Positions 46,689 through 58,284 of a DNA stretch of 64,000 nt are shown here, in pieces; positions within the stretch are counted from its first letter, which is position 1; the number at the start of each line of letters is the position of its first letter. This stretch comes from Allacma fusca (taxonomy: Eukaryota > Arthropoda > Collembola > Symphypleona > Sminthuridae), in the NCBI GenBank assembly GCA_947179485.1, contig OX359250.1, positions 8,227,873 to 8,291,872 of the forward strand, written 5' to 3'. The translations under genes were made by a program, and so were the position numbers. The notes under the pieces are model-generated. The model was given only the letters and a program-made list of their open reading frames with translations, was not told the DNA's origin and ran no database searches.

Positions 46689-49658
46689 TTAAATTCCCAC
46701 CTGGTCTTTCCGGGCCTCTCTGTATACAACAATTTTTTCCATCATTCCTGTGGCCAAACTTGCTCTTCTGGCACGATTAAGAGATCCAGTGATGGAGAAA
46801 ACCCGTTCCATTGAGGACGACGTACTTGGTAAACCAAGGTACCTTCTAGCGAGCCGGCACAAGACTGGAAATCTTCCAATCTCACAATTTTTACGGTAGT
46901 ACTCCAAAGGATCTGAAGTACTATCGCAACGTTTTTCTTGTAAATATTCTTCGACTTCATTTACAACGCTTCTGGAGGTTTCTAATTTGTCATCAGAAAT
47001 AAAGGAGCTAAGAAAATCAGTACGTTTCATCTTTTCTGGAATCACGTCCTCTTCAGTGCAATCTACCAGTTCAGCATCCGCATTCTCCCGGTCATACTCT
47101 TGTAATAGCAAATCCTTGACCTTCTCAACCGACGGGACGTATCTCTTTAGCTGATATGGCTCGTCCAGGGGAACTACAAATTTATGTATTCACGTTTAGT
47201 ATACTATATATATAAATATAATCAATAAACTAAATATTATTCAACATTCTAATTACCCATTACCTTCAAATGGGCTGAGTTTCCAACGTGGGTCCAATAC
47301 CGCAGCGAGAATGTACGCTCTGTTGTCAAAAACCCTTGAAAGATTTTTTCTAGCACCTCGTCCAGAGTAAAAATATTGTTCCTTTGCTCCGAACCTTTCA
47401 GCAATTAATAAGCACAAGCTGGACTTTAACGCCTTCATGTAGCCCATTGTACACTGGGTGGCAGCAACTTCTATCAAAGCAGAAAAATGTGTTGACCAAT
47501 AACAATGATTTCGAGGCTTTAAATTGTAATTTTTGATATATAAACTAAAACGTCCATACTTTTGTACAAAGTTATAATTCCTAGAATAACAAGTGACGAG
47601 GTCACGTTGTCTCCTTCCAGCTCCTTCGTCAAATTAAAAAACGGAGTCAGAAGATAACTAAGTTCCATCATTTCAACCTCACGCTCCGGCGAAATCATAT
47701 CTGGTATTTTTCCCTTTCCTTTTGTTGATCCGTGGGCCTCCTGAATGACTTCATTTAGCTTTGCTATAAATCCTGGCTACAATTTATAAACAGAAAATTG
47801 AATAAATATAAAAACTTTAGCAAAGCATAATATCTAGTCACATGTTTTCATTTTTATGCAAAACAAAATGGTTTATATTAACGTATTCACTCATTACCTC
47901 CAACAAACGTGCCAAACTTAACAAAAACCCATTCCAGCGAGTATACCCAATTTTAACGACTCCTTTCCCAGTCTTCTTGACCAACCTGCGATGCCAGAAG
48001 TTCGAACGGTTGAAAAAAGCCAAAAGCTTATCAAGCTGGGATTGAACTTCAACTGCACAAGGATTTTTGGACAAGCTCTCTTTCACTACTAACTGTATGG
48101 CGTGGTTTACACATCCTAACCTAACGATTTCTGTCGATGACCACAAGCTAGTGTCAGCCACAAGTTCTTCCCCATGGTCTTCAAATTCAATATCATCCAT
48201 TTCATCTGGAATATAATCACCGCAGCTATCACAATCATTGGAATTGTTCTCATCATCAGAACTTTCCGATTCATCTGTAGCTAATTCGTGTACTGGTTCT
48301 TCCAAAAATACGTTGGCTTCACCAAATGCACTAACATTTTCTCGAGCGTTGTCAGCCATAACAAAGCCAACCTGAAAAAGAATTATTTAACATGATAGTA
48401 CTATAAACACCAACCGAATATTTGATTACACCTACCAATCAATTATGTATAAATATTTTATATTGTGATTAACTGTGTTATTGTTTATAAATGTTAGATA
48501 TTACCTGTTCTGGTTGAAGTCTATACCGGCTCCGTGTCTCTTGCAAAAACACCCTTCGTATTTCTTTCCCATCCTTTTTACCGTCAAAGTCCAAAATTCC
48601 AAGCGTTGAATTCACCAACTTCCACCGGTCATCAATGAAATGAGCCTTTATCCCCATGACAGTCCGATGATTTTTTGTGCTCCACAAATCAAACGAAAAA
48701 TGTAAGCATGATGGTGGGACTTTCCCTAATTTTGTCGCGTTGATTTTGATAATCCTAAAATAACAAAATACACCAAGAATATTTTTTCCTTCCTAATATT
48801 AAGTGTTTAATTTTATCGGTTTTAAACATAATAATTCCAAGTTACCTTTCTGCTTCCACCGATATTCTTCTAGTAATTGAACGTCTAGATGGTATCCAGA
48901 TCGATTTGTCAAAATCCCTTACGAATTTTCTAAACACACGGTGCTCCACCAAGCTTAATGGAACGCCGGAAATGCACACCAAGTCCATTACGTTCATCAT
49001 AAATTGAAGTTGCTTTGGCTGTGTCTTCTTATAAGTATTCGCATTGGTTAAGCTTTTATATCCGTTTCGAACAACAAAAGGAACTATCGATGCAGTTGCT
49101 TCCTTCCTACTCATCTTGTGAAGTATACCATGTTGAGTCTCCTGTAAATAATAAAAACTCGCATGTTATTAAGCTCGCTCGACCTGATGGAATGAGGAAG
49201 CAAAACATTTTCACTCCATTATATACACAATGTTTAAGCAAATAGTTTAAATATACTCGTTTTTATATTAAGAATGGACCGCCCGGAAGGTGATTTGGTT
49301 GACTGCTTGGAATCTGGGTACTTAACGAACCTTTTTTTCATTTAGTTTTCCAAGCAAGCACGTATTTATACTTTATCACCCGTACAAAATATTAAATATA
49401 GATAAATATATAAAATGTGCTTATCTTGAGAAACAATGTTTAGAAAATAATATATTAAGGGAATGTTTAAAATGCACGTACCAGATGCCTAATATGTGGT
49501 CTCCAACCTTGATGCTTATCGTAGATGTAAGGTTTCTTTCCTTTGCATGCTTCATGCAGACATTTAATTTGACCTTGTGACCCACCGTCAGTAGAATCAA
49601 CGATAGAGTAATATTTTTTAAGATCCTCTCTTATTTCGAAGATTTTATTTACGGACAT
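46689..49658 (-). CDS. hAT transposase with BED zinc finger (7 exons, about 701 residues)
   Basis: Exons 49658-49482, 49141-48846, 48754-48505, 48371-47898, 47776-47560, 47470-47264 and 47173-46689; all introns are GT-AG and phases add up (2106 nt). Exon 1 holds a BED-type finger (IKCLHEACKGKK, HQGWRPHIRHL). Exon 2 has SGVPLSLVEHRVFRKFVRDF and IPSRRSITRR. Exon 3 has HFSFDLWSTKNHRTVMGI with the first catalytic Asp. Exon 4 has MADNARENV (second Asp), the CVNHAIQLVV motif, an acidic insert and TRWNGF. Exon 7 has the hAT dimerisation region (FPVLCRLARRYLGLPSTSSS, MERVFSITG) with the catalytic Glu. Length and order fit hAT transposases. The upstream in-frame GTG at 49715 is not used; the first ATG is at 49658. 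It acts in the nucleus on the CAAAG/CTTTG ends. Confidence 0.93.
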
Positions 49659-51163
49659 TTTAAACAGTAAATTTACTGACTGATTCTCATGTTGAATCAA
49701 CTTTTCACTTTGCACGTTATTTCGAAGGGGACAGACTTACTGCAAACGAATTGAAATCGTTTGTACTCCAGCACGCAAACAAAAGTAAAAAACATATGTG
49801 AAAGAAAATCTAGATGGGGCTTTTATTCAGCGCTTTGGAATATGGTTCAACATACATACCTACATTTTCATGCTTAAGTACCTACATACTTTTTATGTAG
49901 GTACGTACTGATTATTCCCAGCATACATAAAATGCATACTTTTTTCCTTAGAAATATGCAGCCTACATACAAATGCCTACAAAATATGTGAAAATTTGAG
50001 CATAGCCTACATTTTTGCCTACTTCTAGGCATACATGTAGGGTATGCGCCCAGCTTTGGTAAAATGTATATTTGTAAATGAAGTTTGAGATGTACAAATC
50101 TTTAAACGAGAGCGGTAAATAATGATTATTTAAAAAAAAATGAAAATGCCCAAAATGCCTGCCGAAAATACCAAAAATGCCGGGCATTTTGAAAGTTGGG
50201 CATTTTCGGCATTTTCAGGGCATTTTCAAGCGGGCAGGCATAAAACCGAGGGCATTTTCATTTGGCCAACCCTGATACGGCCATAGAGATTTGATTCGCA
50301 AAAATACTTGGACTTATCATTTTGTGTATTACTGTTGTTACTTCATACATACGCACGTTCTCCAAGATTTACGCATTGACATTAATCCGTGAAATAGAAA
50401 ATTCAACAATTATCTCCTTTTACTAGCCACGCCATACACTTCTACATAGCTTTTTGTGTTAATAGTTTTTTATTGTAGTAATAAATATGTGAAGAAATGC
50501 ATAATTATTTATTTACGATTATATTTACTACAACAGAAATACAAAAAATCAAAATGAATACATATTCCAAAGAATTCCATGGACAAAATGTGTAACGCAC
50601 AAGGGACATCTCAAATTAATTTGTTCAAACGGTGGAATGATTTAGAATTTTATAAAATTTTCCAGGCAGTAGCTACTGTAATCTTGAACTTTCCAATAAC
50701 TCAGGTTTCAATAGAAAGACCTTTCTTTGCATTGCGTATCATGTGAAACTATTACAGAGGATTCCCTGCAAAACGTATTATTTGTTCCAGTAAACAAAAG
50801 GTTTAAATGAAGTGGTCGAATTGCTTCCAAAATTACAAAAATATCAAAAAGAAATAATAAAGATTAATTATTAATAACATGCACAGAATCAGAACTGGAA
50901 TCGGAAATATTTAAAAGAATTTGAATTAATTCGTATCGGATTTCAAAACTAATTATTTGGATACACTGGAATCCAAATCCGAGAATTTAAGCAGGCATTG
51001 CAATTGGAATTTTTCCGATATTTCATCCCTGGTTCCTGTATAATCGCAGTAATGTTGCATGAAGACGTTGAAATGTTCGAGAAAGGCGACTTTCCCTGTT
51101 GTCGTGTTATAACAGATTTCAGTATTTTCCCGAAGAGTATACTTTGGACAGCATGGATTTCTG

Positions 51164-52037
51164 CAGTGCTCGGATTGGGTACAGAAACCGTGAACCCAAA
51201 CCCATACCGGTACCCGAATATCGGGTACGACAAAACGCTGTACCTATACCCGCACCCATACCCGAGTACCCGGTTAAATTATTTGAGTACCCGTACTCAT
51301 GCTTGAAATTGCAATATAGAACCTGTACCTACAATTAACCCGTAACCGTTGTATTTCAAATTGTTTAAAAAATCAGTTAAGGTCATTTAGGATTTATTAT
51401 TGGTTGATGAATAATTGTTTTATGGTGTAAGGATAGGCAATTGCGACAAATTCTTTAAAACTAAACTCACCTTAACCGAAAGCTTGCTTTTCAACTTGGA
51501 GGACACGAAACAATTTTGTTTCCGGCTAATCGTTTTCTCGAAAATCTTTTAATACAAGTCTGGCATTTTTCCCATCAACGATACAGCGAATTTACAAAAC
51601 AATATATTTGAACAATCATTAGAAGCGTTAGATTGTAACGACCACGTAATCGTAAATGAAGCGAAGCCTCTTGGTTCTGTCACTAACGCTAGAAACTGTA
51701 TACAAAGAAACAACTCCACAGTTGGCAGGTCTTATTGTTAGCCATAATAATCCATCCCAGAAGAAATCATTGAAGTATCCAAAAATACTCGGGTACAGCA
51801 ACCACGGGTACAGATAATTTATATATTGATACCCGTATCTATTGGGTACTACCCGATTGTCACTGAGTGAGTACCCATACCCGTACCCGTGCCTGTACAC
51901 ATTTTATTGCCCAAAATCCAGAGTACCCGGGTAGTACCCGCGTACTTGCGAACACGCAACTTCTGTACCCCGATAGTACCCATATCCGTACCTGTACCCA
52001 TTTACCCGAGTATTATCCGTACCCAGTCCGAACACTG
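51164..52037. mobile_element. hAT-type MITE with GGGTAC ends (874 bp)
   Basis: Ends CAGTGCTCGGATTGGGTAC and GTACCCAGTCCGAACACTG, a 19-bp inverted repeat with two mismatches, and the perfect 8-bp repeat GATTTCTG (51156-51163 and 52038-52045). Subterminal runs of ACCCGTACCC/GGGTAC lie at 51175-51300 and 51790-52025. The interior has no coding frame. Confidence 0.92.
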
Positions 52038-52045
52038 GATTTCTG

Positions 52046-53094
52046 TAATGAAACCACCATAGACCATTCGGTAGTAAATTATAATTTTAAAGTTTTCATA
52101 CAATTGGAATGTGTGCAGTGATACAATCTTTAAAACGAGTTAGAAAACGTCCAATGCAAGGTTCAAAGTCTTCTTACGAGCGTGGAAATTGACCAGCAGA
52201 GAAAATCAAAATGTGCTTTTATAACAGTAGTACCCAAACGATGGGATGAATATTGGAGCAAATTAGTCGGATTTTTATTGGAAATGTTAAATTTGAAACG
52301 AGTCCTTTAAAAACAAAAATTTGGAAGATTTTGAGCAAATACCACCCACAATCCGTTGAGTGAAGTGAAAATGTGAAGTAACGTGAACCAAACGTTTGCG
52401 TTCCTTACTCTAACGTATTTTTAAAAAATGTTCTAACCTAGTGCATCGCATGGGTTCAGGTCGCACCGGGTATTTGGGTTCCGGTTCTGGGTGCATGTAT
52501 TTTAGACCCAATAATTTTGGGTCCTTTCTGAGTACAATAGTTTATACCTGTAAAATAGGGTAAAGTTCAGGGTCAGGTATAGAGAAAAACCCATTTGGAT
52601 TTTACTGGCAAATATGACCAGAGCCCTGCTACGTTTTTAGTGTGGGTAACGACTTTCTCTTTATGAAGAATTTGGGTCTGTGGAATCTCACATGAAAAGT
52701 TCCATACATTAAAACCTAGAGAAATCAGCTTTTGAAGCTGAAAAGTTTTTTTCAAATCGAAAAATCTGTAGCCGATTTTCAAGTTATTAAAAAAGAAGGT
52801 ACAAGCATTTATTACAATGTTCAGCAGTTATAACAATTTGAGTACGACTGGTGTTTTCTCAGATTCATTTACAACCATAAAATTGAAACAGGCACTAAAT
52901 CACCAGCAATTGTCGATCTGGGATAGCTCAGCTATCAGCTAAACAAATTTTATTAAATAATTTAAATTCTTCTCCCTGTTTTGGCGTTTCTTTAGATGCT
53001 TCTAGCAACGGTGAGAGATTTTTAGCATGTTTAAATATTAATTTGGTCACATTTTTAATCAATCTAAAAGCGAGTAGAAATCTGTATTAATATC
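52046..53094. other. Unassigned sequence with one GGGTTC-rich element end
   Basis: 52440-52600 starts TAGTGCATCGCATGGGTTCA and continues as degenerate GGGTTC/GGGTAC units, like the ends of the 56279-58276 element, but no partner end or target duplication was found. The rest has only short frames. Confidence 0.45.
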
Positions 53095-53370
53095 TGTTAC
53101 GAGGTAGCGCGAATAAAGTGAACGTAGATATTAACAATGTAAACAAGATAGGAAAGAGTATTTATTCCAAGAAATTCCGAATGTATGTAAAGAGGGAGAG
53201 AAGAGATAGGTGAGGTGTGTAAAGTGTGAGATTCGGAGGAAGAGTCCCGAGTTGGGCATGACAATGTGTATTCTCAGGCCCTGCAAAAGTAAGGGTTGTA
53301 AGTTCAGGATGTGACAGGATTATTCCAATGGAGACAGGATCGGGCATCACAGGACTTAAGGGCAATAACA
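53095..53370. repeat. Possible solo LTR
   Basis: A 276-bp block begins TGTTACGAGG and ends GGCAATAACA, so it has the TGTTA/TAACA termini of an LTR and contains GAATAAAG. No target duplication is visible, and its sequence does not match the Gypsy LTR of this window. Confidence 0.25.
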
Positions 53371-53423
53371 AGTGTATGTGTTAGCATGTGTACATACATA
53401 CATTCAATGATATGCAATGTAAT

Positions 53424-55226
53424 TTATAAGTCAACAAATAGTGCAAACATTCGTCCTTTATCTAAGCTAAGTCGTTTACATATCATAGTGTGAAGATTGA
53501 AAACATTGTCAGGACATCCCCTTTTCCCCCTATATGCAGCTTGATTTTCTGAAATTGTGTTATTATAAGTACAGTAGCTGTTGAGTCTGTTTGACAGTAT
53601 ACCGGTGAAAAGTTTGGTAACCGTATTTAGTAGGCTGATTGGTCTATAGTTACTTGGTGTATTAATATCGTCTTTTTTTTGTATAGGTGATGTTATTATA
53701 TTTCCCCAGTAATCCGGTATTCCGTCTCTTAATATATTTGTTAAGGTATCGCAAGGTATTTTGTTGTGTGATCATCCAGGTTTTTGTTTACCTCATTGGG
53801 TATACCGTCAGTTCCAACAGCCTTCTTATTAGCTAGAGCCTTAGTTACTATTTTGAGTTCTGAGACTCTGATATCAGCGTCCAGTAACCAGGAATATTCA
53901 TTTGTTACTACAGTGTTTTCGTTTAATATAGGTACAGTTGAGTTTTCCTGTCTCCTGTTTGCTTGCTCAAAAATTTTCTTAAAATGTGAGGACCATTCAT
54001 CTATTGTTATTGCATTATTCACGTGCTTAAATCTCGATGTTCTGAATTTGTTTAAGGCGTTCCAAAATTCCGTTGTGTCCCTTGATTCGTTTACAGCTTT
54101 CGTTAGTTTATCATAATACTGTTTCTTAAAATAATTACGTGCTAGTCTATAGCTATATTTACAATTGTTTAGGTTTGTCAGCTTATTGTTAAATTCGGGG
54201 TCAATATGTTTTCCGGCAGATTTTCTCAATATCCTGATTGCTTAAGTTCACTTTCCATTTATGGCTTTTACATTCAGCGTTAAACCAAACAGGCTGCTTG
54301 TAGTTCCTTTTGTAGTGATAGCCAGCACATATATACCAAGTCACACATTTCTGCAGCTTTTCTAACCAATTCATTTAGGTTACTGATATTTGGGTTCTGA
54401 CTATTAAGGTGTTCACTGCTAAGAATACTTAAGCTCTGGGTAAACGCAGTTGCCTTTTCCGGATTCCAGTGTATCTTATTACATTTTATTCTAGTTCATT
54501 CTATTTTAGTCCTCTTTGGTTTTGTTTGTATGTTGTCTATGAAAGTCATGATTGGAAAGTGATCGGAAAGTTCTGTCTAATATTTTTAAGTCTCTGACTC
54601 TTAGACTTGTATTAATTTTACATAATAGCAGATCTATTGTGCTAGCCCCATTGTGACCGACGTACGTTAGGTTACCGTGTTTATCAGATAAGCTTCTACC
54701 GTTTATAATGGTGAAGTCATTATTTAAACAGAGGTCTACTAGTTTTCGTCCTCTTACGTTGACAGTCTTATCTTTACTGTATCGTTCCTTCGAGTTTTGT
54801 GTGCCTATGGGTTCCGATATTTGTTCATTTTCTATTCTAGCATTCATGTCTCCCATGATAATTATATCCTTTCCACCCAATTTTTTGCTATGCTCAAATG
54901 TCTTTTATTCCCTTATTGTCGTTTGCATTTGGAGGTATATATGTAAATATTACAAAGCATGTGTTCTTGCTATTTAACTTGAAAGTACAAAAATTATCTG
55001 TGAGGATTATTGTTTCTACTCTTAAGTGGCTTTTAAATCCAAATATAAATCCTCCACTGCTTCTGCCTTTTGAGGGTTTTCCTTTCTTTAATACAATACT
55101 GTATACGTCACTTAAATTATTTAAGTTATACCTAGTACCTTCTTGAATCCAGGTTTCACTTAAGCAGAAAATGTCTGGATTTTCGTCAATTATTATATTT
55201 GATTTTTCGAATGAGTAATTTGTCAT
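53424..55226 (-). pseudogene. LINE ORF2, truncated within reverse transcriptase
   Basis: Endonuclease N-terminal part (55226-54894) with DIFCLSETWIQEG, then 54880-54506 with IIIMGDMNARI, GRKLVDLCLNND and GASTIDLLLC; the final motif reads SLSNHDFHRQ. The RT N-terminal part (54229-53741) has KKAVGTDGIPNEV; a one-base frame change near 53745 leads to a frame with NYRPISLLNTVTKLFTG and motif A FALFVDL, which ends in a stop at about 53424. Motif C and everything after are missing. It is clearly related to the LINE at 18250-21596 (both have T-KLFT and MNAR/LNAR blocks) but a different family. Confidence 0.82.
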
Positions 55227-55286
55227 ACCTTTACAGTTCCAATATAGTACACTATTTACACTATGTTGTTGGGACCCGCCATTTTC

Positions 55287-55982
55287 TCAATCTGATGATT
55301 GATTCTTGGAAGATTCTTTCTTCCGTAGTTGTCGTTTCTCTATGTTGGCTTGAATGATTCTTTGCGGCTCATCTTGGTTAATGTAGATCGGGTTGTTCTT
55401 GGGTTTCAGCGTCATTCGTTTATTCCAAACTTGATCCCTATGTCCTTGCCTCACAAAACGTACCCTGACTCTCCTGGTTTTCTCTGGCTTCTGCTCTCCC
55501 GTTCTGGTCACTGTGTCTATGTCCATTCCCTGTAATCCGAGTCCATTTACAATTACGTCTGTTATTTTGGTAAGGAGTTGTTGGGGAGTCTCATTCTTGT
55601 GGTCTTCTATGTTGCTGAACATCAGGTTATTTCGTCTTATTTCCAACGTCAATTTGTCATTTTCTTTTCTTAGCGTCTGATTTTTAATCTCAAGTCTTTC
55701 ACATCTGCTGGTTATATTTGCTACGTCCGTCTTTATTTCCTTTATGTCTTTCCGCATTTCCCATAGGAAATTCATGAGATCTCTATTAGTTGGTTCTGTC
55801 TTCTTTGGCAGTGTCATTTCCCACCCTTCCTCTTTTGTTCCCCACCTGAGTATCGTTATTTGTAAAGGCTGGTGAGAAGGTGAATTCAATGTCTCGGTGC
55901 ACAGGCATTTTATTTTAGCGTTTACTTTTGTCACTTGTGTCACTATTGCTTTTACGCCTGAGATTGGCTCCACTTTTAGCAC
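55287..55982 (-). CDS. LINE ORF1, coiled-coil nucleic-acid-binding protein
   Basis: An uninterrupted frame of up to 231 residues. The likely start is internal, at MTLPKKTEPT (about residue 56), because the segment before it has no LINE ORF1 character. A coiled-coil (DIKEIKTDVANITSRCERLE through LTLEIRRNNLMFSNI) is followed by an L1-ORF1-like RRM/C-terminal region (VTRTGEQKPEKTRRVRVRFV, NNPIYINQDEP) and a basic tail. It sits 60 bp upstream of the truncated ORF2 on the same strand. It would coat LINE RNA; the element itself is dead because ORF2 is truncated. Confidence 0.7.
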   Translation of the reverse strand: MLKVEPISGVKAIVTQVTKVNAKIKCLCTETLNSPSHQPLQITILRWGTKEEGWEMTLPKKTEPTNRDLMNFLWEMRKDIKEIKTDVANITSRCERLEIKNQTLRKENDKLTLEIRRNNLMFSNIEDHKNETPQQLLTKITDVIVNGLGLQGMDIDTVTRTGEQKPEKTRRVRVRFVRQGHRDQVWNKRMTLKPKNNPIYINQDEPQRIIQANIEKRQLRKKESSKNQSSD

Positions 55983-56278
55983 ACGAGTTAGCAGTATTTC
56001 AAAATGACACGAATTGGTTGTTAACTTCGCTCTTCGTACTAGCAGATTTTTTAAGCAGAAACTTGGACAGAAAATAATTTTTCCTTGAGAAGGGAAACTC
56101 CACTTTATTTATTTTATTTCCTCCCAAACTTTTGTGTATGCCGATAAGGTAAAAAGGTACAGGCAAACAAGATAGTATTATCGAGCTGTAGATAAAGGAG
56201 CACTTTTTTAGGTTGTTTACTTCACGAAGGCTGGGACAACATTCTACAAATAAATATATTAGCTGTTATAGCCCGAAT
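55983..56278. other. LINE 5' region or flank
   Basis: No ORF was found. The sequence up to about 56100 could be the 5' UTR of the LINE ORF1/ORF2 element. The final bases GCCCGAAT (56271-56278) are the probable target duplication of the next element. Confidence 0.35.
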
Positions 56279-56667
56279 TAGTGACCCTCATGGGTACAGG
56301 TTTTACCCGGGTATTTGGGTACAGGTTCAGGTACATGTACGTATCAGGTACACACTTTTTGTACCCATTCAATTTGGGTACAGGTTCAGGTTCAGTCGTT
56401 AGATATCTGAAAATTCTGGTATGGGTACAGGTTTAAAAACCTTTTTGAGTATAAACCCATCAGTTACGGGTACTCACTGCGTAAATACCTGAACCTGAGT
56501 GAAAAATACCTTAACTTTCAGGTACTTCTGTCAGTTTTCAAGTAAAGCCTGTAAATATGTTGTTGAGCTTTAAAAACTCATCCGAAGTGTTGACCTTAAA
56601 ACATGTTATATTAAAATTTATATGTATAACCGCAGTCATGAAAACTAATTCCACAATATAGGAACAA

Positions 56668-56850
56668 GTGGATAGTTACCCAGCATTAGCTGCAATGATC
56701 AGAGATTTTTTAGCAGTTTCTGGAACTGAAGTACAGATAGAGCGAGCCTTCTCCAATGGCCCAGTTTTTCTGACGCATAAACGTTTATATAAGAGTGGAG
56801 ATACGGTAGGAAACACTTTTTTCTACAACTTGGCTGAAGTTAAAATCTAG
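56668..56850 (+). pseudogene. hAT transposase C-terminal dimerisation fragment
   Basis: The 60-codon frame reads YPALAAMIRDFLAVSGTEVQ and ERAFSNGPVF, matching the hAT dimerisation block (Y-P-L-A-x-RD-x-LAV, then ERxFS with the catalytic Glu). It ends in NLAEVKI and a stop, as a natural C-terminus would. An acceptor-like ATATAG lies just upstream (56661), so it may be the last exon. The rest of the transposase is missing. Confidence 0.75.
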
Positions 56851-57051
56851 GGAGTTTAAATCTAAAAAAATGGTTTCCATTGCGAAAGCAATTTCTGGTT
56901 GCAAAACAAATTCTTGGTCATTTAATTTCTCGGCATTATTGAAAGTTTAGAAAATATTACACTGCATTTGTATTTTTACATTGAACTTAATAATATCGTA
57001 GCTTTTGCTATCTGTTACCTTTTCAACCTTTATGCAATCAGTTCTAGCTAC

Positions 57052-57888
57052 CAGGGATAAAATATCGGAAAAACAAAAATTCCGATTCCAATAACAATAC
57101 CTGTTTAAATTTAATTCCGATTCCGATGTATCCAAATAATTAATTTTGAATTCCGATACCAATTAATTCAAATACTTTTAAATAGTTCCGATTCCAATTC
57201 CGATTCTGTGCATGTAACTTACAATTTATCGTTATTTTTGTCAGTTTTAAGTCATTCGATTTATCATGTTTGTTTACTCGAACAAGCAACATGTTTTGCA
57301 GGGATTCCTCCGGTATTCGACTTAGGTTATAGTTGTAAATTAAACGTAGCGCCAGGAAAAGTCTTCCCACAGTAACCTAAGTTGCTGGGATGCTCAAGAT
57401 TACAGATTTTACTTGCTGAGATTTTCAGAAAGATCGGAATCATTCCACCACTTGAACAATTAATTCATTTGTCCCTTGTGTGGTTCATAGTTGTTCCACA
57501 GAATACGTTGGAACATTTTTTGTTGTATTTCTAGATTTCTATTGTAGTCATAGTAATCATAAACAAATGATTCTGCATTTCTTTCCTTTTTTATTACTTC
57601 CATACAGAACTATTTGCGCAAAAAGCCATGTGGAAGTGTAAATGTGAAATGTAAAGGTACTTTATAAAAGGTCATAAAGGGATCTTTATGGCTATATAAT
57701 GCAATATCAGAAATGGAATCGGAATTCGTTGGAAAATCATTAAATTCGAATATCAATACCGATACTTACTTTCCAATTCCGATTAGAATTCCAATACCTA
57801 ATTTTACAGTATTTTTAATTCCGATTCCGATTCTAATACTTTAAATTTTCGGATTCTTTTTCGATTCCGATTCCAATTTTCAACCCTG
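57052..57888. mobile_element. hAT-type MITE, AATCGG-end family, copy B (837 bp)
   Basis: Starts CAGGGATAAAATATCGG and ends TTTTCAACCCTG. Flanks CTAGCTAC and ATAGATAC match at 6 of 8 positions. Its reverse complement aligns along its length with copy A (45009-45197 joined to 50283-51031), for example GATTCCATTTCT, GAAATGCA, GTGGAATGATT and GATTCCCTGCAAAAC. The ends are TTCCGATTCC runs. There is no coding frame. Confidence 0.85.
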
Positions 57889-58284
57889 ATAGATACTGAT
57901 AATTCCAGTACTTAGTAAAAAAATCTAATATGATAAATACATTTATGAAGTCAAAATGTCTTGGTGGCAGATGTTTTAATTTTTTATTTCGTGTAATATC
58001 TTAGGTAATCCTTTAAACTAGTACAATCGAAAATACCCGGGTAGGTACAGGTACTTTTAAAATATACCCGGGTACAAGTACGTTTTTGAGTACATTTTGG
58101 GTACAGGTACTTTTCAGGTACAGGTACTTCTGATTGAGTTTGAGTACAGGTACAGGTTCAGGAAAATTGAACCCAGGTATTCAGGTACAGGTCCGGGTAT
58201 CGGTTCAATAAATCCATGTACCCATGATTTAGGTTCAGGTCCAGGTACAACATTTTTGTACCCATGCGGAGCACTAGCGCGAAC

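Larger units (their letters stand above)
46066..50058 (-). mobile_element. Autonomous-type hAT transposon (innermost level, 3,993 bp)
   Basis: Ends CAAAGGTGGGC and GCCCAGCTTTG (10 of 11 inverted), with the perfect 8-bp target duplication GTAAAATG (46058-46065 and 50059-50066). It encodes a seven-exon transposase on the minus strand with no disabling mutation seen. Subterminal CCTACATAC/ACCTACAACC arrays lie at 46085-46290 and 49850-50035. Confidence 0.93.
45206..50274. mobile_element. hAT-type MITE with GGCATTTT ends (middle level of the nest)
   Basis: A perfect 13-bp inverted repeat, CAGGGTTGGCCAA / TTGGCCAACCCTG, and a perfect 8-bp target duplication ATACGGCC (45198-45205 and 50275-50282). 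Subterminal regions 45230-45330 and 50145-50260 are runs of GGCATTTT/GGGCATTTTC, inverted relative to each other. Without the inner element it is about 1,068 bp and has no coding frame. Confidence 0.93.
45009..51031. mobile_element. hAT-type MITE, AATCGG-end family, copy A (outermost of a three-level nest)
   Basis: The left end GAGGGTTAAAAATTCGAG (first base changed from C) and the right end TATTTCATCCCTG are flanked by the perfect 8-bp repeat GTTCCTGT (45001-45008 and 51032-51039). Without its insert the element is 946 bp. Its sequence 45009-45197 plus 50283-51031 is the reverse complement of the separate copy at 57052-57888, which confirms both the element and the clean insertion into it at 45206. 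Both ends carry degenerate GGAATCGGAATC runs (45015-45130 and 50885-51030). It has no coding frame of its own. Confidence 0.9.
56279..58276 (+). mobile_element. hAT element with GGGTAC ends, containing a transposase remnant and a nested MITE
   Basis: Left end TAGTGACCCTCATGGGTAC; right end, read inward, TAGTGCTCCGCATGGGTAC (16 of 19 identical). Flanks are GCCCGAAT and GCGCGAAC, 6 of 8 identical, so an ageing 8-bp duplication. GGGTACAGG/CAGGTAC runs lie at 56295-56560 and 58030-58265. The interior holds a hAT C-terminal coding fragment (56668-56850), so this family derives from a hAT transposon. The MITE at 57052-57888 is inserted in it. Own length is about 1.15 kb. Confidence 0.8.
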
